Origin: Akkermansiaceae bacterium
Lineage (GTDB): Bacteria > Verrucomicrobiota > Verrucomicrobiia > Verrucomicrobiales > Akkermansiaceae
Direction of reading: 5' to 3'
DNA length: 44,039 nt
NCBI GenBank assembly: GCA_903888515.1
Contig: CAISTY010000196.1
Coordinates: 1-44,039, forward strand
The translations under genes were made by a program, and so were the position numbers. Under the pieces are notes generated by a model. That model ran no database searches, was not told the origin of the DNA, and was given only the letters and a program-made list of their open reading frames with translations. Shown here in pieces: positions 27,159 through 38,125 of this stretch; position 1 is the stretch's first letter, and each line of letters starts with the position of its first letter.

Positions 27159-27183
27159 TGACCGCTGACAGCTGACCATTGAC
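27156..27183 (-). repeat. 28-bp heptad arm downstream of the four-helix-bundle gene
   Basis: Four heptads on the plus strand: TGATGAC, CGCTGAC, AGCTGAC, CATTGAC. Their reverse complements (GTCATCA, GTCAGCG, GTCAGCT, GTCAATG) match the units of the arm at 26750-26777, so the two arms are inverted. The first three bases are the stop codon of the four-helix-bundle gene. The arm ends 6 bp before the gyrA ATG. Confidence 0.85.
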
Positions 27184-27189
27184 TTTCCC

Positions 27190-29838
27190 ATGTCCGAAGA
27201 ACACATCAAACCCATCAACGTCGCCGAGGAACTCTCCCAATCGTTCCTGGAATACTCGATGTCGGTGATTATTTCCCGCGCCCTGCCCGACGTCAGGGAT
27301 GGCTTGAAGCCCTCCCAGCGCCGCGTCCTCTATGCCATGCGCCAGCTTGGTGTGACGCCCGGCAAACCCCACGTCAAGTGCGCCCGCATCGTCGGCGAAA
27401 CCATGGGCAATTTCCACCCGCACGGCGACCAGTCGATCTACTCGACCCTCGTCAACATGGGCCAGCCATGGTCGATGCGCGAGATGCTCGTGGATGGCCA
27501 GGGGAACTTCGGCTCGGTGGAAGGCGACGGCGCGGCGTCCATGCGGTATACCGAAGCGCGGCTGCATCCGTTAGGCATGGCGATGATGGAGGACCTCGAC
27601 AAGGACACGGTCGATTTCCAGCCGAACTATGACGGCTCGCAGAACGAGCCGACCGTCCTGCCGTCGGCTTTCCCTAACTTCCTCGTCAACGGCGGCACCG
27701 GCATCGCGGTGGGCATGGCCACCAACCTCGCCCCGCACAACCTCGGCGAAGTCGTCGATGCGATCTGCGCCCAGATCGACAATCCCGAGATCACCCTGCC
27801 CGAATTGATGCGGCACATCCAGGGGCCGGACTTTCCGGTGTCCTGCGAGATCCGCGGCATCCGCGGCATCGAGGAATATTTCCGTACCGGCCGCGGCTCG
27901 ATGCGCCTGCGCGGCAAGATGGAGATCGAGGAAAACGCCGCCGGCCGGTCGTTCATCATCATCCGCGAAGTTCCGTATGGCGTGAACCGCGCGACCCTCC
28001 AGGAACGCATCGCCGAACTGGTCAATGAAAAAACCCTCACCGGCATCTCCGGCATGCGCGACCTCTCCGCCGAGGATACCCGCATCGAAATCGAACTCAA
28101 GCGCGACGCCCGCCCGCAGGTGGTCATGGCCCAGTTGTTCAAGCTCACCTCGATGGAGACGTCCTTCAGCGTGAACATGCTGGCCATTCATAAAAACCGG
28201 CCCAAGCAACTTTCGCTCAAGGAGGCCATCGATGCCTATATCGAGCACCGCCGCGAGGTCGTCATCCGCCGCACGCGATGGCTGTTAGGAAAGGCGGAGG
28301 AACGGGCCGAACTGCTGGAAGCCTTCCTGCTGGCACTCGGCCACCTTGATGATTTCATCAAGATCATCCGCTCTTCTAAAAACCGCGACGAGGCCCGCGA
28401 ACGCCTCGCCGCCTATCAGTTTCCGCTGGCCACCGCCGAGGCGCTCGGCATCCTGATCCGCTCGCAGGCCGCCGTCCAGGGCGACACCTATGCCTTCAGC
28501 GAGCGCCAGGTGAACGCCATCCTCGAACTCCGGCTCTATCAGCTTACCGGCATGGAGCGCGACAAGGTCAAGGCCGAATACGACGGCGTGCTGGCCGACA
28601 TCAAGGATCTGCTGGACATCCTGGCGCGTGAGGAGCGGGTGTTGATCCTCATCAAGGATGATTTGCGGGCCATCAAGGAGCGGTTTGCCTCGCCCCGCAA
28701 GTGTACCATTGTGGCCGAAGTGGGCGAAGTGGCCATGGAAGACCTCATTGCCAACGACGCGATGATCGTCACGCTGTCGCACCGCGGTTGTGTCAAACGC
28801 ACGCCTGTTAGCGAATACCGCCTGCAGGCCCGCGGCGGCAAGGGCCTCAAGGGTATGGAAACGCGTGCCACCGGCAAGAACGAGCCGGATGATTTCATCG
28901 AGCATCTGTTCAGTGTGCAGGCGCACGACTACCTGTTGTTTTTCACCAACACGGGGCGCATGTATGTGGAGCGGGTTTACGAACTTCCGGAAGGTTCGCG
29001 CACCGCGATGGGCCGCAGTATCCAGAATGTGCTCAACCTCAAACCCGAGGAGAAAATCGCCGCGCTGCTGCGCCTCGAACGCATGGTGGACGAGAACGGC
29101 AATGACATCACCTTCCGCGAGGAAGCGGGCTTCGTCTTTTTCGCCACCCGCAGCGGCAAGGTGAAGAAAACCGCGCTCAATGAGTTTCGCAATTACCGCA
29201 AGGACGGCCTCATTGCCATCAACCTTGAGGAAAACAACGAGCTGATAGGTGTGCGACTCACCTCCGGAAGCGATGAAATCATCCTCGTCACCCACGAGGG
29301 CTTGAGCCTGCGCTTCCACGAGGACGACGCCCGCCCGCTCGGCCGCGGCACCGCCGGCGTGATGGGGATTCGTCCGGTCGAAGGGGATTTTGTCATCGGC
29401 CTGGCGCTCGTGACCCAGGGATCCACCCTGTTAGTCGCCTCGGAAAACGGCATCGGCAAACGCACCACTTTTGAGGACTACCGGCAACAATCGCGTGGCG
29501 GCAAAGGCATCATCACCATGAAGGTCACGGACAAAACCGGACCCGTGGTCGGCGCCGTCACCGTGACGGCCGGGGACGAACTCATGCTGATGACCTCCAG
29601 CGGCCAAAGCATACGGATCCGTGCGGCCGAGGTCCGCGAAACCGGTCGCAACGCGCAAGGCGTCAAACTCCTCACCCTCAGGGAGGGCGAAAAACTCCAG
29701 GACATCTCCATCGTCATCCCGGATGGCGAGGATGCCGAAGAAACTCCGGTTGCAACCGACGGGGACGAAAGCCCCGCCGGGCCGTCTGACGAAAATACGG
29801 AGGCCGCTTCTAACGAATCTGCGGACGAGCCCACCTGA
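27190..29838 (+). CDS. gyrA: DNA gyrase subunit A
   Basis: GyrA is the DNA cleavage and wrapping subunit. The protein is 882 aa with the catalytic Tyr120 in MRYTEARL. The breakage-reunion domain has DVRDGLKPSQRR and HPHGDQSIYSTLVNM. The C-terminal wrapping domain has GyrA-box-like QARGGKG and a second QSRGGKG. Positions equivalent to E. coli Ser83 and Asp87 are Gln81 and Ser85, the two residues that anchor quinolones. The last ~45 residues are an acidic tail. No Shine-Dalgarno is evident because a heptad arm sits directly in front. The neighbourhood gyrB-(insert)-gyrA-hypD is one transcription direction. Confidence 0.96.
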   Translation: MSEEHIKPINVAEELSQSFLEYSMSVIISRALPDVRDGLKPSQRRVLYAMRQLGVTPGKPHVKCARIVGETMGNFHPHGDQSIYSTLVNMGQPWSMREMLVDGQGNFGSVEGDGAASMRYTEARLHPLGMAMMEDLDKDTVDFQPNYDGSQNEPTVLPSAFPNFLVNGGTGIAVGMATNLAPHNLGEVVDAICAQIDNPEITLPELMRHIQGPDFPVSCEIRGIRGIEEYFRTGRGSMRLRGKMEIEENAAGRSFIIIREVPYGVNRATLQERIAELVNEKTLTGISGMRDLSAEDTRIEIELKRDARPQVVMAQLFKLTSMETSFSVNMLAIHKNRPKQLSLKEAIDAYIEHRREVVIRRTRWLLGKAEERAELLEAFLLALGHLDDFIKIIRSSKNRDEARERLAAYQFPLATAEALGILIRSQAAVQGDTYAFSERQVNAILELRLYQLTGMERDKVKAEYDGVLADIKDLLDILAREERVLILIKDDLRAIKERFASPRKCTIVAEVGEVAMEDLIANDAMIVTLSHRGCVKRTPVSEYRLQARGGKGLKGMETRATGKNEPDDFIEHLFSVQAHDYLLFFTNTGRMYVERVYELPEGSRTAMGRSIQNVLNLKPEEKIAALLRLERMVDENGNDITFREEAGFVFFATRSGKVKKTALNEFRNYRKDGLIAINLEENNELIGVRLTSGSDEIILVTHEGLSLRFHEDDARPLGRGTAGVMGIRPVEGDFVIGLALVTQGSTLLVASENGIGKRTTFEDYRQQSRGGKGIITMKVTDKTGPVVGAVTVTAGDELMLMTSSGQSIRIRAAEVRETGRNAQGVKLLTLREGEKLQDISIVIPDGEDAEETPVATDGDESPAGPSDENTEAASNESADEPT

Positions 29839-29894
29839 GAACCCGCATCTAACGCCCCCAAATGGCCAACCCTCTTGCGCCGTCATCAGAATCC

Positions 29895-30995
29895 ATGAAG
29901 TTCATCGGTGAATACCGTGATCCGGGCGCGGCGCATGCCATCGCTGCGGAAATCGCCCGCATCATCACCCGTCCGTGGACGCTCATGGAGGTTTGCGGCG
30001 GGCAAACCCATGCGATCCTGCGCTTCGGCATCGACCGTCTGCTGCCTCCCATGCTGCGCTTGATTCATGGCCCCGGTTGTCCGGTGTGCGTGACTCCCGC
30101 CGGCCTGATCGATCAAGCAGTGATGCTAACACGCCGACCGGAAGTGATTTTGTGCTCGTTTGGGGACATGTTGCGGGTGCCCGGGCGGCAGGGCGATTTG
30201 TTGCACGCCAAGGCAGCGGGCGGCGACGTGCGGGTGGTCTATTCTCCGCTCGATGCGCTGGCCCTCGCCCGGCGCGAACCCACCCGCGAAGTGGTGTTTT
30301 TCGCCATCGGATTTGAAACCACCGCGCCGGCCAACGCGATGGCCGCGCACCAAGCCATGACCGGCGGCGTGAACAACTTCTCACTGTTGGTTTCCCAGGT
30401 GTTAGTCGGGCCGGCGATGGACTTCATCCTGAGTTCTCCGGGGTCGGAAGTGCAGGGGTTTCTGGCCGCAGGCCATGCCGCCGCAGTCACCGGCGTGGAG
30501 GAGTTGACAGAACTCAGCCGCCGCCATCACGTGCCCGTGGTGGTGACCGGGTTCGAACCTGTGGATCTGCTAGATGGCATCCTGCGCTGCGTGCGCCAGT
30601 TGGAACAAGGCCGCGCTGAACTGGAAAACGCCTATGCCCGGGCGGTGCGCCCCGAGGGAAACCTCCCCGCCCTGGCCATGACCCATCGCGTCTTCGAGGT
30701 GATCGACCGTGAATGGCGCGGTCTCGGCGTGCTGCCCGCCAGCGGCCTCGGCCTGCGCGAGGAATACGCGCAGTTCGATGCCGCCCGCCGCTTCCATCTC
30801 GGTCCCCCCCCCACCGGCGGCGACGAGGAATGCCAAGGCGGCCGTGTCATGCTCGGTACCCTGCGCCCCGACCAGTGCCCGGCCTTCGGCACCCGCTGCC
30901 GCCCGGAACATCCGTTAGGCGCGCCGATGGTGTCCTCCGAGGGCGCCTGCGCCGCATACTTCCGCTTCCGCAGCCCCGAACCCAGAGGTACGTAG
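29895..30995 (+). CDS. hypD: Hydrogenase maturation protein HypD
   Basis: HypD is the Fe-S protein that with HypC assembles the Fe(CN)2CO group. From ATG 29895 ([10 protein letters not shown]) it is 366 aa; ATG 29862 would add 11 residues. Conserved motifs are [11 protein letters not shown] (Cys34), GPGCPVC (Cys62, Cys65), [10 protein letters not shown], and the C-terminal cysteine cluster ending [13 protein letters not shown]. It lies 56 bp after gyrA, about 12 kb from hypABFC, so the hyp genes are split. A run of nine C at 30804-30812 inside the gene is a potential slippage site. Confidence 0.96.
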   Translation: MKFIGEYRDPGAAHAIAAEIARIITRPWTLMEVCGGQTHAILRFGIDRLLPPMLRLIHGPGCPVCVTPAGLIDQAVMLTRRPEVILCSFGDMLRVPGRQGDLLHAKAAGGDVRVVYSPLDALALARREPTREVVFFAIGFETTAPANAMAAHQAMTGGVNNFSLLVSQVLVGPAMDFILSSPGSEVQGFLAAGHAAAVTGVEELTELSRRHHVPVVVTGFEPVDLLDGILRCVRQLEQGRAELENAYARAVRPEGNLPALAMTHRVFEVIDREWRGLGVLPASGLGLREEYAQFDAARRFHLGPPPTGGDEECQGGRVMLGTLRPDQCPAFGTRCRPEHPLGAPMVSSEGACAAYFRFRSPEPRGT

Positions 30996-31027
30996 TTTCC
31001 CCGTGGCTCATAACCCAATGAATTCTG

Positions 31028-31735
31028 TCACAGGGTTTCGGCCCAATGCAGGACGGCTTCACCGATCAGGTGGGCGACTTCGCGGTGCGGGATGCGGGCG
31101 GTGTTGACCACAAGATCGTATTGGAGCATGTCGTTGATGTCCGCGTGAAAGTGGTCTTTGAGATACCGTTCGCGGCCGCGGTCCTGTTGTTGGATGAGTT
31201 GCCGCGCGGCCTTGTCGTCGAGTTGGTTGCGGGCCATGACCTGTGCGACGCGCTGTTCCAGCGGTGCGACGAGGCGGACATGGAACACGTTGTTCATGCG
31301 CCGGGTGATGATATTCGCGGCGCGGCCGACCAGGATGACATGGCCGAGTTCCGCCAGATGCAGAATCGTTTCGATGGTCTGTTGCAGCAGCATTCTGGAG
31401 GGCGGGTGCAGGCCGAGGATTTCCTCCACCGCATCGTGGATGGCCGAGACGCGGTCCTCCGGCATGAACTTGGCGATTTCCTTGGGGAGTTTGTGATCCT
31501 CAAGGACTTTTTCGGCGAGATTCTTGTCAAAAACCATCCACTGACACGAGGTGGGGGCACGGTTTTGCAGGAACCCTGCCAGTTCCTCGGCGATGGTCAT
31601 GGCACCGGAACCGATTTGGCGTGAAATCGTCACGGCTGGCCGGGGCTTGCTGCCGGCGAACTTCTGCCGGGTCTCAGGATTCAACTGACAATTGATGAAC
31701 GTATGATACCTGTCCACGTTGGTTCCGATATTCAT
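31028..31735 (-). CDS. Cytidylate kinase-like family protein
   Basis: The protein is 235 aa from ATG 31735, preceded by a good AAGGAG ribosome site; an upstream in-frame GTG at 31741 is less likely. It resembles the cytidylate-kinase-like (AAK6/Cytidylate_kin2) family: ISRQIGSGAMTIAEELA forms a P-loop-like nucleotide site, followed by ILVGRAANIITRRMNNVFHVRLVA and ARQLIQQQDRGRERYLKDHF. The substrate is unknown; relatives are annotated as nucleoside monophosphate kinase-like. A hairpin lies just upstream of the ribosome site. Confidence 0.85.
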   Translation of the reverse strand: MNIGTNVDRYHTFINCQLNPETRQKFAGSKPRPAVTISRQIGSGAMTIAEELAGFLQNRAPTSCQWMVFDKNLAEKVLEDHKLPKEIAKFMPEDRVSAIHDAVEEILGLHPPSRMLLQQTIETILHLAELGHVILVGRAANIITRRMNNVFHVRLVAPLEQRVAQVMARNQLDDKAARQLIQQQDRGRERYLKDHFHADINDMLQYDLVVNTARIPHREVAHLIGEAVLHWAETL

Positions 31736-31755
31736 AACCACTCCTTTCTTGATGT

Positions 31756-31780
31756 CGGTGGCACATGCAATATGCCACCG
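31756..31780 (-). promoter_or_regulatory. Hairpin upstream of the cytidylate kinase-like ribosome site
   Basis: An 8-bp perfect stem, CGGTGGCA (31756-31763) and TGCCACCG (31773-31780), with a 9-base loop lies in the leader of the minus-strand gene, a few bases upstream of the AAGGAG. It could be a leader element or a weak terminator for the HEAT-like gene upstream; it lacks a T-tract. Confidence 0.45.
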
Positions 31781-31843
31781 GTTCAGCCAAAGAAACTACC
31801 CCAAGGCGGCGGGAAAGTCAGGTGATTTTTCGGGTTTTTTTCG

Positions 31844-33358
31844 TTATGGGCGGGCCTTGTCCCGCACCTCTTCCCATGAGCGCACGATCCGGAAGTCGGC
31901 TTGGTGTGCTTCCCACCATTCGAGCCATTGGTTCCCCATGCGGTGCCTGCCCGCATCGTCGTCTGACCTTGGGGATTCTTTCATCCACGGTTCGACATGC
32001 AGATTCGATCGTTCGATCATCGTGACCAAATAGGAGGCATCGTAGTACAGGTCGGCATTTCGCAGTTGGAACAGGAGCGGTTCGACCGCGCTTTCGTCAC
32101 CCAGGCGGCTCAAGGTCAACGCTAACCAGTCACTGTATCCTTTGCGGATTGCGCGTTTCAGGGCCGGCACCGTCCGCACGTCCCGAAGATTGCGGAGTGC
32201 ACTGCCGAGCGCAATACTGAGTTGCTGCACCTCCGGGTTGTAGTCCTTGGATCCATAACGAATGCAAGGAGGCAACTCATCGAGTGCGGTGACAAGTGCC
32301 TCGATGGAGCGCGGGTCTTTGGCATAGGAGAGAAACTTCGCCGCATGGCTGCGAAACTTGTTATCCGGATGCCCGAGCATTCCGATGGCAATGGACACGG
32401 CATCCAGGTCCATCAACTTGGTTAGAGCGAGGTAGGCGGCTGCGATCACATTCACATTATCGGATCGAAGTTGTGTTCGCAGGAAATCCGCGGCGGCAGC
32501 GAAGGTCGCTCCGCCAATGTTTTTCGGGCCGGTGGTGTCGAGCGTGACGTCAAATTCCGGTGGGAGTGGATCCTTGGCCTCCCGCGCGAATTTCTCAAAC
32601 CCCTGCAAGGCGTCGATGCTGCGTATAAAATCAGGCAAGGCTCCCTGCGCCTCAAAGGGTGCCATTTGCAGCATCGGTTTGCGGGTTGGCTGGAATGTGA
32701 AATGGCAAGTGAAGCGAGTATGCTGCCACGGCATCTCTTGCGAATCAAAGTCTGTGGACCCATTGATGGTTTCCAATGACAGCACCGCAGGAGCCGATAG
32801 ATGGCATGCGGTGAACCGCACGCCGAGCGTATAGATCAGATCCAGGTCTCCCGCATATTGAGGTGCGGCAATAAACGGTCCAGGGTCCTGGTTCATCGCA
32901 AGGATTTCCAGGACACGCACTTTCTTGGCCTCAGGCTGCACACAAGCCGGGTGAAATGTGCGGAGGCCGCCCTTGTGATCCGTCTGGAAAAAAAGGATCC
33001 ACCGGCTGGATGCGGGAAGATCGTCCAATTTGATTTCTGCAACCCCGCCAAATACCGCGCAAGGTATTTCCCTGCCCAGTGTCTGATAGGAATAGGTTGT
33101 CGTGGGAATGACAAATTCCGGCGGCTGGATCCCTTTGAGAACCTCTACGACCTTGACATCGAGCTTGCCTGCGGACGGTTTCAAATTAGCGATCACCACC
33201 AGGTGGGAGTTTGCAATCATTTCTCCGAGGCCAAGAGGTCCATAGTCGTTGGCATGTAGCAAACGGAATGGCAGCAAGGCAAAGAGTAGCCCTAGCAACA
33301 TGGCAGGCAGATGCCGGCGTGCCCATGCCGGAGAGTGCTCGGCAGATGGTGGATTCAT
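31844..33358 (-). CDS. Exported protein with HEAT-like repeats
   Basis: The protein is 504 aa from ATG 33358 (MNPPSAEHSP). A signal peptide follows at about residues 15-36 (ending LLHAND). The N-terminal half is a beta-rich region (HLVVIANLKPSAGKLDVKVVEVLKG) of a type seen in secreted Verrucomicrobiota proteins. The C-terminal half has HEAT/PBS-lyase-like repeats (AAYLALTKLMDLDAVSIAIG, KFLSYAKDPRSIEALVTALD, VRTVPALKRAIRKG, DESAVEPLLFQL). I do not know its function; a protein-binding scaffold in the periplasm is plausible. Confidence 0.75.
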   Translation of the reverse strand: MNPPSAEHSPAWARRHLPAMLLGLLFALLPFRLLHANDYGPLGLGEMIANSHLVVIANLKPSAGKLDVKVVEVLKGIQPPEFVIPTTTYSYQTLGREIPCAVFGGVAEIKLDDLPASSRWILFFQTDHKGGLRTFHPACVQPEAKKVRVLEILAMNQDPGPFIAAPQYAGDLDLIYTLGVRFTACHLSAPAVLSLETINGSTDFDSQEMPWQHTRFTCHFTFQPTRKPMLQMAPFEAQGALPDFIRSIDALQGFEKFAREAKDPLPPEFDVTLDTTGPKNIGGATFAAAADFLRTQLRSDNVNVIAAAYLALTKLMDLDAVSIAIGMLGHPDNKFRSHAAKFLSYAKDPRSIEALVTALDELPPCIRYGSKDYNPEVQQLSIALGSALRNLRDVRTVPALKRAIRKGYSDWLALTLSRLGDESAVEPLLFQLRNADLYYDASYLVTMIERSNLHVEPWMKESPRSDDDAGRHRMGNQWLEWWEAHQADFRIVRSWEEVRDKARP

Positions 33359-33439
33359 GGGGCTGTTATTTGTTAGATCCGGCCTCGCCTCCATGCGGGC
33401 AGGTTTCCGGATCTGTCAGGTGATAATTGCAGCAAATCC

Positions 33440-34788
<1,349 letters not shown>

Positions 34789-34801
<13 letters not shown>

Positions 34802-35046
34802 GGTTTCTGCACGGATTTGTGGGTGCCGTCGCAGAGCGGTGGATTGTTAGTGGATTTGCACTGGCACCACCATACGGTCTGTTTTACGGGCACTTCGTGT
34901 TTCACCGGTTGCAGGCCGGTGCCCTTGTGGGAGCCGTCGCAAAACGGTTGCCCGGCGGAGCGACCGCAGGAACACCACCAATAAACTCCCGCTTCAACTT
35001 CCTGTGCCAGCGGCTTGGTATCACAAACGATTGGTTTTTCAGTCAT
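34789..35046 (-). CDS. Double CDGSH iron-sulfur protein
   Basis: The protein is 85 aa with two complete CDGSH motifs: [16 protein letters not shown] and [16 protein letters not shown], each binding a [2Fe-2S] cluster through three Cys and one His. Such small proteins are thought to act in redox or Fe-S transfer. There is no membrane segment, so it is probably soluble. It overlaps the asnS start by 13 bp and follows a small membrane protein gene after 27 bp. Confidence 0.92.
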
Positions 35047-35073
35047 GGGGGTGACTCTATACCTGATTGCGCA

Positions 35074-35277
35074 TCAGCGCGAGGCGAAAATCGACAACCC
35101 CGTAGATTCCTTGGCCGTGGGGACATCGCCGGCCATGGACGGGTTCTTGGGAACCGCGGACACGGGGTATTTTCCGGGTCTCAAATAGCGCTGGGCGGGC
35201 ACGTGAACCACGAATGTCACTGCCAGCCATGCCGCGAGGATGGCCGAAGAACCACTGACAAAAAAACGAAGCTTCAT
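35074..35277 (-). CDS. Small membrane or exported protein
   Basis: The protein is 67 aa: MKLRFFVSGSS then a hydrophobic stretch (AILAAWLAVTFVVHV) and a polar, Pro-rich C-terminus. It fits a signal peptide or a single transmembrane anchor. It lies just upstream of the double-CDGSH and asnS genes in the same direction. I do not recognise a family, and chance origin is possible for so short a frame. Confidence 0.5.
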   Translation of the reverse strand: MKLRFFVSGSSAILAAWLAVTFVVHVPAQRYLRPGKYPVSAVPKNPSMAGDVPTAKESTGLSIFASR

Positions 35278-35393
35278 CGGATGTTACGGAAACATTAATG
35301 ATTTCCGCTGGCGCTTTTTGCGATGGATTCCTGCAAGATGCAACTTCAATTATCGGGCTGGCGGATGGTTTTTCCGGGAATGGCAAAAGAAGG

Positions 35394-35423
35394 TTGTCGG
35401 GATCGGAGACAGTACACTAGATT
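35394..35423 (+). promoter_or_regulatory. Candidate accD promoter
   Basis: TTGTCG (35394-35399) and TAGATT (35418-35423), 18 bases apart, lie 117 bp upstream of the accD start in the otherwise gene-free stretch 35278-35539. The match is moderate; no operator is visible. Confidence 0.35.
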
Positions 35424-35539
35424 GCGGGCGGCAAAGCCAAACCGAAGCGCTGCGGAAACGCAGCGAAGATCGCCTCAGGCACAGGGCCGCAGGCCATGCC
35501 TCGGCAACTCCGCAGTCGGCCGCACAACCCACCATTCTC

Positions 35540-36370
35540 ATGGGCATTTTCAGCAAACCCCACCTGCACCCTGGCAACCGCCGCGATGACATGCCGGAAG
35601 GCCTCTGGGACAAGTGCCCGGATTGTGGCAGCATGATCCATAACCTGGAACTCCAACAGAATCTTCACGTCTGTCCGCACTGCGGCCACCACTTCCTCAT
35701 GGATGCCCACGCGCGCATCGGCATGCTCGCCGACCGCGGATCCTTCGAGGAAACATCTGCGGACCTCGTTTCCACCAACCCTCTCGGGTTTCATGGCTAT
35801 GCCGATAAAATCGCGAAATTGCAGGAGAAAACCGGGTTGAACGATGCCGTCGTCACGGGCCGCCTCACCCTCGGCGGCCACCGTGCGATGATCGCCGTGA
35901 TGGATTTCAGGTTTTTCGCCGGCTCGATGGGATCGGTGGTCGGCGAAAAAATCACCCGCGCCATCGAGTTGGCCGTCGCGGAAAAGCGCGGGCTCATCAT
36001 CATTTCCGCCTCCTCCGGAGCACGGATGCAGGAAGGCATGCTCTCGCTGATGCAAATGGCCAAGACCTGCGGGGCGCTCGCCCGGCTTGCCGAGGCGAAG
36101 CTGCCCTACATTTCCCTCTTCACCCATCCCACTACCGGCGGCGTGACGGCGGCATTCGCCACCCTCGGCGACGTCAACCTCGCCGAACCCAAATGCATGA
36201 TCGGATTCGCCGGGCCGCGGGTCATCAAGGAAACGACCCATCAGAATCTTCCGGCCGGTTTCCAGACGGCGGAATTCATGTTAGAGCATGGCTTGATCGA
36301 TGCCATCGTGCCCCGTTCGATGCAGCAGGAGCGGCTGGCCGGCTTGTTAGGTTACATGCTGTCGCAGTGA
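35540..36370 (+). CDS. accD: Acetyl-CoA carboxylase carboxyltransferase beta subunit
   Basis: AccD with AccA transfers carboxyl from carboxybiotin to acetyl-CoA for fatty acid synthesis. From ATG 35540 (MGIFSKPHLH) it is 276 aa. The zinc ribbon has Cys26, Cys29, Cys45 and Cys48 (CPDC...CPHC). The crotonase-like core has MDFRFFAGSMGSVVGEKI, ISASSGARMQEG and GGVTAAFATLGD, ending with FMLEHGLIDAIVPR. The frame is open further upstream, but the family start is clear. accA and accBC are not in the window. Confidence 0.96.
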   Translation: MGIFSKPHLHPGNRRDDMPEGLWDKCPDCGSMIHNLELQQNLHVCPHCGHHFLMDAHARIGMLADRGSFEETSADLVSTNPLGFHGYADKIAKLQEKTGLNDAVVTGRLTLGGHRAMIAVMDFRFFAGSMGSVVGEKITRAIELAVAEKRGLIIISASSGARMQEGMLSLMQMAKTCGALARLAEAKLPYISLFTHPTTGGVTAAFATLGDVNLAEPKCMIGFAGPRVIKETTHQNLPAGFQTAEFMLEHGLIDAIVPRSMQQERLAGLLGYMLSQ

Positions 36371-36389
36371 GGCGGGTTTGCCCGCGTGC

Positions 36390-36866
36390 TCACCCTTCGC
36401 CCGGCGGGGTGACCACCACCACGCGCTCCACGCCGCATTTCGAGAATTCCTCCCAGTAGCGTTTTTCCCAAGCGGTGGTGCGGGCGCGGCGGTCTTCCTC
36501 GCTGAGTTTTTCCCAGGCGGCGAAGCCGATGGCGCGGGCGAGGTCGCGGTCGGCCATGCGCACCGCCAGTTCGTCCCAGAAACTCTCGTTGCGGAATTCA
36601 TCGTAACATTCGTGGTAAAACATGCGTTCCTCCATCTCCTGCTTCACCCGGAACCGCTGGCTCTCCTCGTCAAACTCAATCCAATCCCCAAGCCCGAAAT
36701 GGGCGGCCTTTTCCAAAATCTTGCTCTCCAATTCCTCAAAGGCCGCCAGCCGCTCGCTCGCGGATTCCTTCTGGTTCCACGACGCGACATTGGCCGCGAG
36801 GCTCACCATTTCCACCAATGTGGCAAGTTCCTGATCTGACAAGCGCAAGTGCATTCGTGCCCGCAT
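36390..36866 (-). CDS. Hypothetical protein, helical and charged
   Basis: The protein is 158 aa from ATG 36866 ([10 protein letters not shown]); 36854 is a possible start too. It is rich in Glu, Arg and aromatic residues with predicted long helices ([62 protein letters not shown]). No domain is recognised. It is convergent with accD (19 bp between stops) and divergent from the aminopeptidase. Confidence 0.6.
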   Translation of the reverse strand: MRARMHLRLSDQELATLVEMVSLAANVASWNQKESASERLAAFEELESKILEKAAHFGLGDWIEFDEESQRFRVKQEMEERMFYHECYDEFRNESFWDELAVRMADRDLARAIGFAAWEKLSEEDRRARTTAWEKRYWEEFSKCGVERVVVVTPPGEG

Positions 36867-36975
36867 CCAATCATCTCCACGACCAACCCGCAAGTCCACA
36901 ACTGCGGTACCCCGATCCACAAGCCCCGCGACTTGGTACTTGGAAAGCCGGGTCCCAGCGGCTATCCACAGTGCC

Positions 36976-38076
36976 ATGCACGACGCGCGCATCGACGCCC
37001 TCGCCCGCCAACTGGTCCGTTATTCCACCTCGCTCAAGAAGGGCGAAAAGGTCTTGTTGGATCTTTATGACGCTCCGGAATCCATCGGCATCGCCTTGAT
37101 CCGCGAGGTGCGGGCCAAGGGAGCACTGCCGTTTTTGCGCATCCACCAGGCCGGCCTGACCCGCGAAATGCTCCGCGGCGCGGACGCCGGACAATACACG
37201 ATTCTCGCCAAGCACCTGCTTGCGGAAATGAAAAGCATGGACGCCTATATCACCATCCGCGGCAGCCATAACATCGCCGAAACCTCCGACGTTCCGGCGG
37301 AAAAAATGAAACTCGCGATGAAGCACCTGCGCCCGGTGAGCGATTACCGGGTGAAAAAGACCAAGTGGTGCGTGCTGCGCTGGCCCACCCCCGCGATGGC
37401 GCAACAGGCGGGCATGAGCACCGAGGCGTTCGAGGATTTCTATTTCAGGGTTTGCCTGCTCGATTACAAGGCCCTCATCCCGGCGATGGCCGCCCTCAAG
37501 AAACTCATGGATCAAACGGAGCGGGTGGAAATCACCGGCCCTGGCACTGACCTGCGCTTCTCGATCAAGGACATTCCGGCGGTGTTCTCCGGCGGAAATT
37601 TCAACATCCCTGACGGCGAGGTTTTCACATCGCCCGTCCGCGATTCGGTGGAAGGTTGCATCACCTACAACGCCCCGTCTATCTATCAGGGAATCCCGTT
37701 CGACGGCATCCGCCTGGAATTCTCCAAGGGCAGAATCATCAAGGCCGAGGCCGGCACGAAAACCCGACAGATCAACAAGATCCTCGATAGCGATGAAGGC
37801 GCGCGCCACATCGGCGAATTCGCCCTCGGCTTCAACCCGGAAATCCGCGAACCAATGCGCGACATTCTGTTTGATGAGAAAATCGCCGGGTCATTCCACT
37901 TCACCCCCGGCCAGGCCTATGAGGAGGCGGACAACGGCAACCGCTCGCAAGTCCACTGGGACATGGTGTGCATCCAACGCTCGGACTACGGCGGCGGCAC
38001 CATCCGCTTCGACGGGAAAATCATCCGCCAGGACGGCATCTTCCTGCCCAAGGCCCTCGCCAAACTCAACGGATGA
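36976..38076 (+). CDS. M29-family aminopeptidase
   Basis: The protein is 366 aa from ATG 36976 ([10 protein letters not shown]). It belongs to the M29 (AmpS/AmpT, thermophilic metallopeptidase) family, which removes N-terminal residues using two metal ions. The metal ligands lie in GEVFTSP, the later [11 protein letters not shown] (His) and VHWDMV (His, Asp) segments, with [10 protein letters not shown] between. [21 protein letters not shown] is the family's central segment. No signal peptide, so cytoplasmic. Confidence 0.9.
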   Translation: MHDARIDALARQLVRYSTSLKKGEKVLLDLYDAPESIGIALIREVRAKGALPFLRIHQAGLTREMLRGADAGQYTILAKHLLAEMKSMDAYITIRGSHNIAETSDVPAEKMKLAMKHLRPVSDYRVKKTKWCVLRWPTPAMAQQAGMSTEAFEDFYFRVCLLDYKALIPAMAALKKLMDQTERVEITGPGTDLRFSIKDIPAVFSGGNFNIPDGEVFTSPVRDSVEGCITYNAPSIYQGIPFDGIRLEFSKGRIIKAEAGTKTRQINKILDSDEGARHIGEFALGFNPEIREPMRDILFDEKIAGSFHFTPGQAYEEADNGNRSQVHWDMVCIQRSDYGGGTIRFDGKIIRQDGIFLPKALAKLNG

Positions 38077-38125
38077 ACGGAGCGGCACCCGGCATCCGTT
38101 AGACCCATCGCATGCAAGCCACGTC

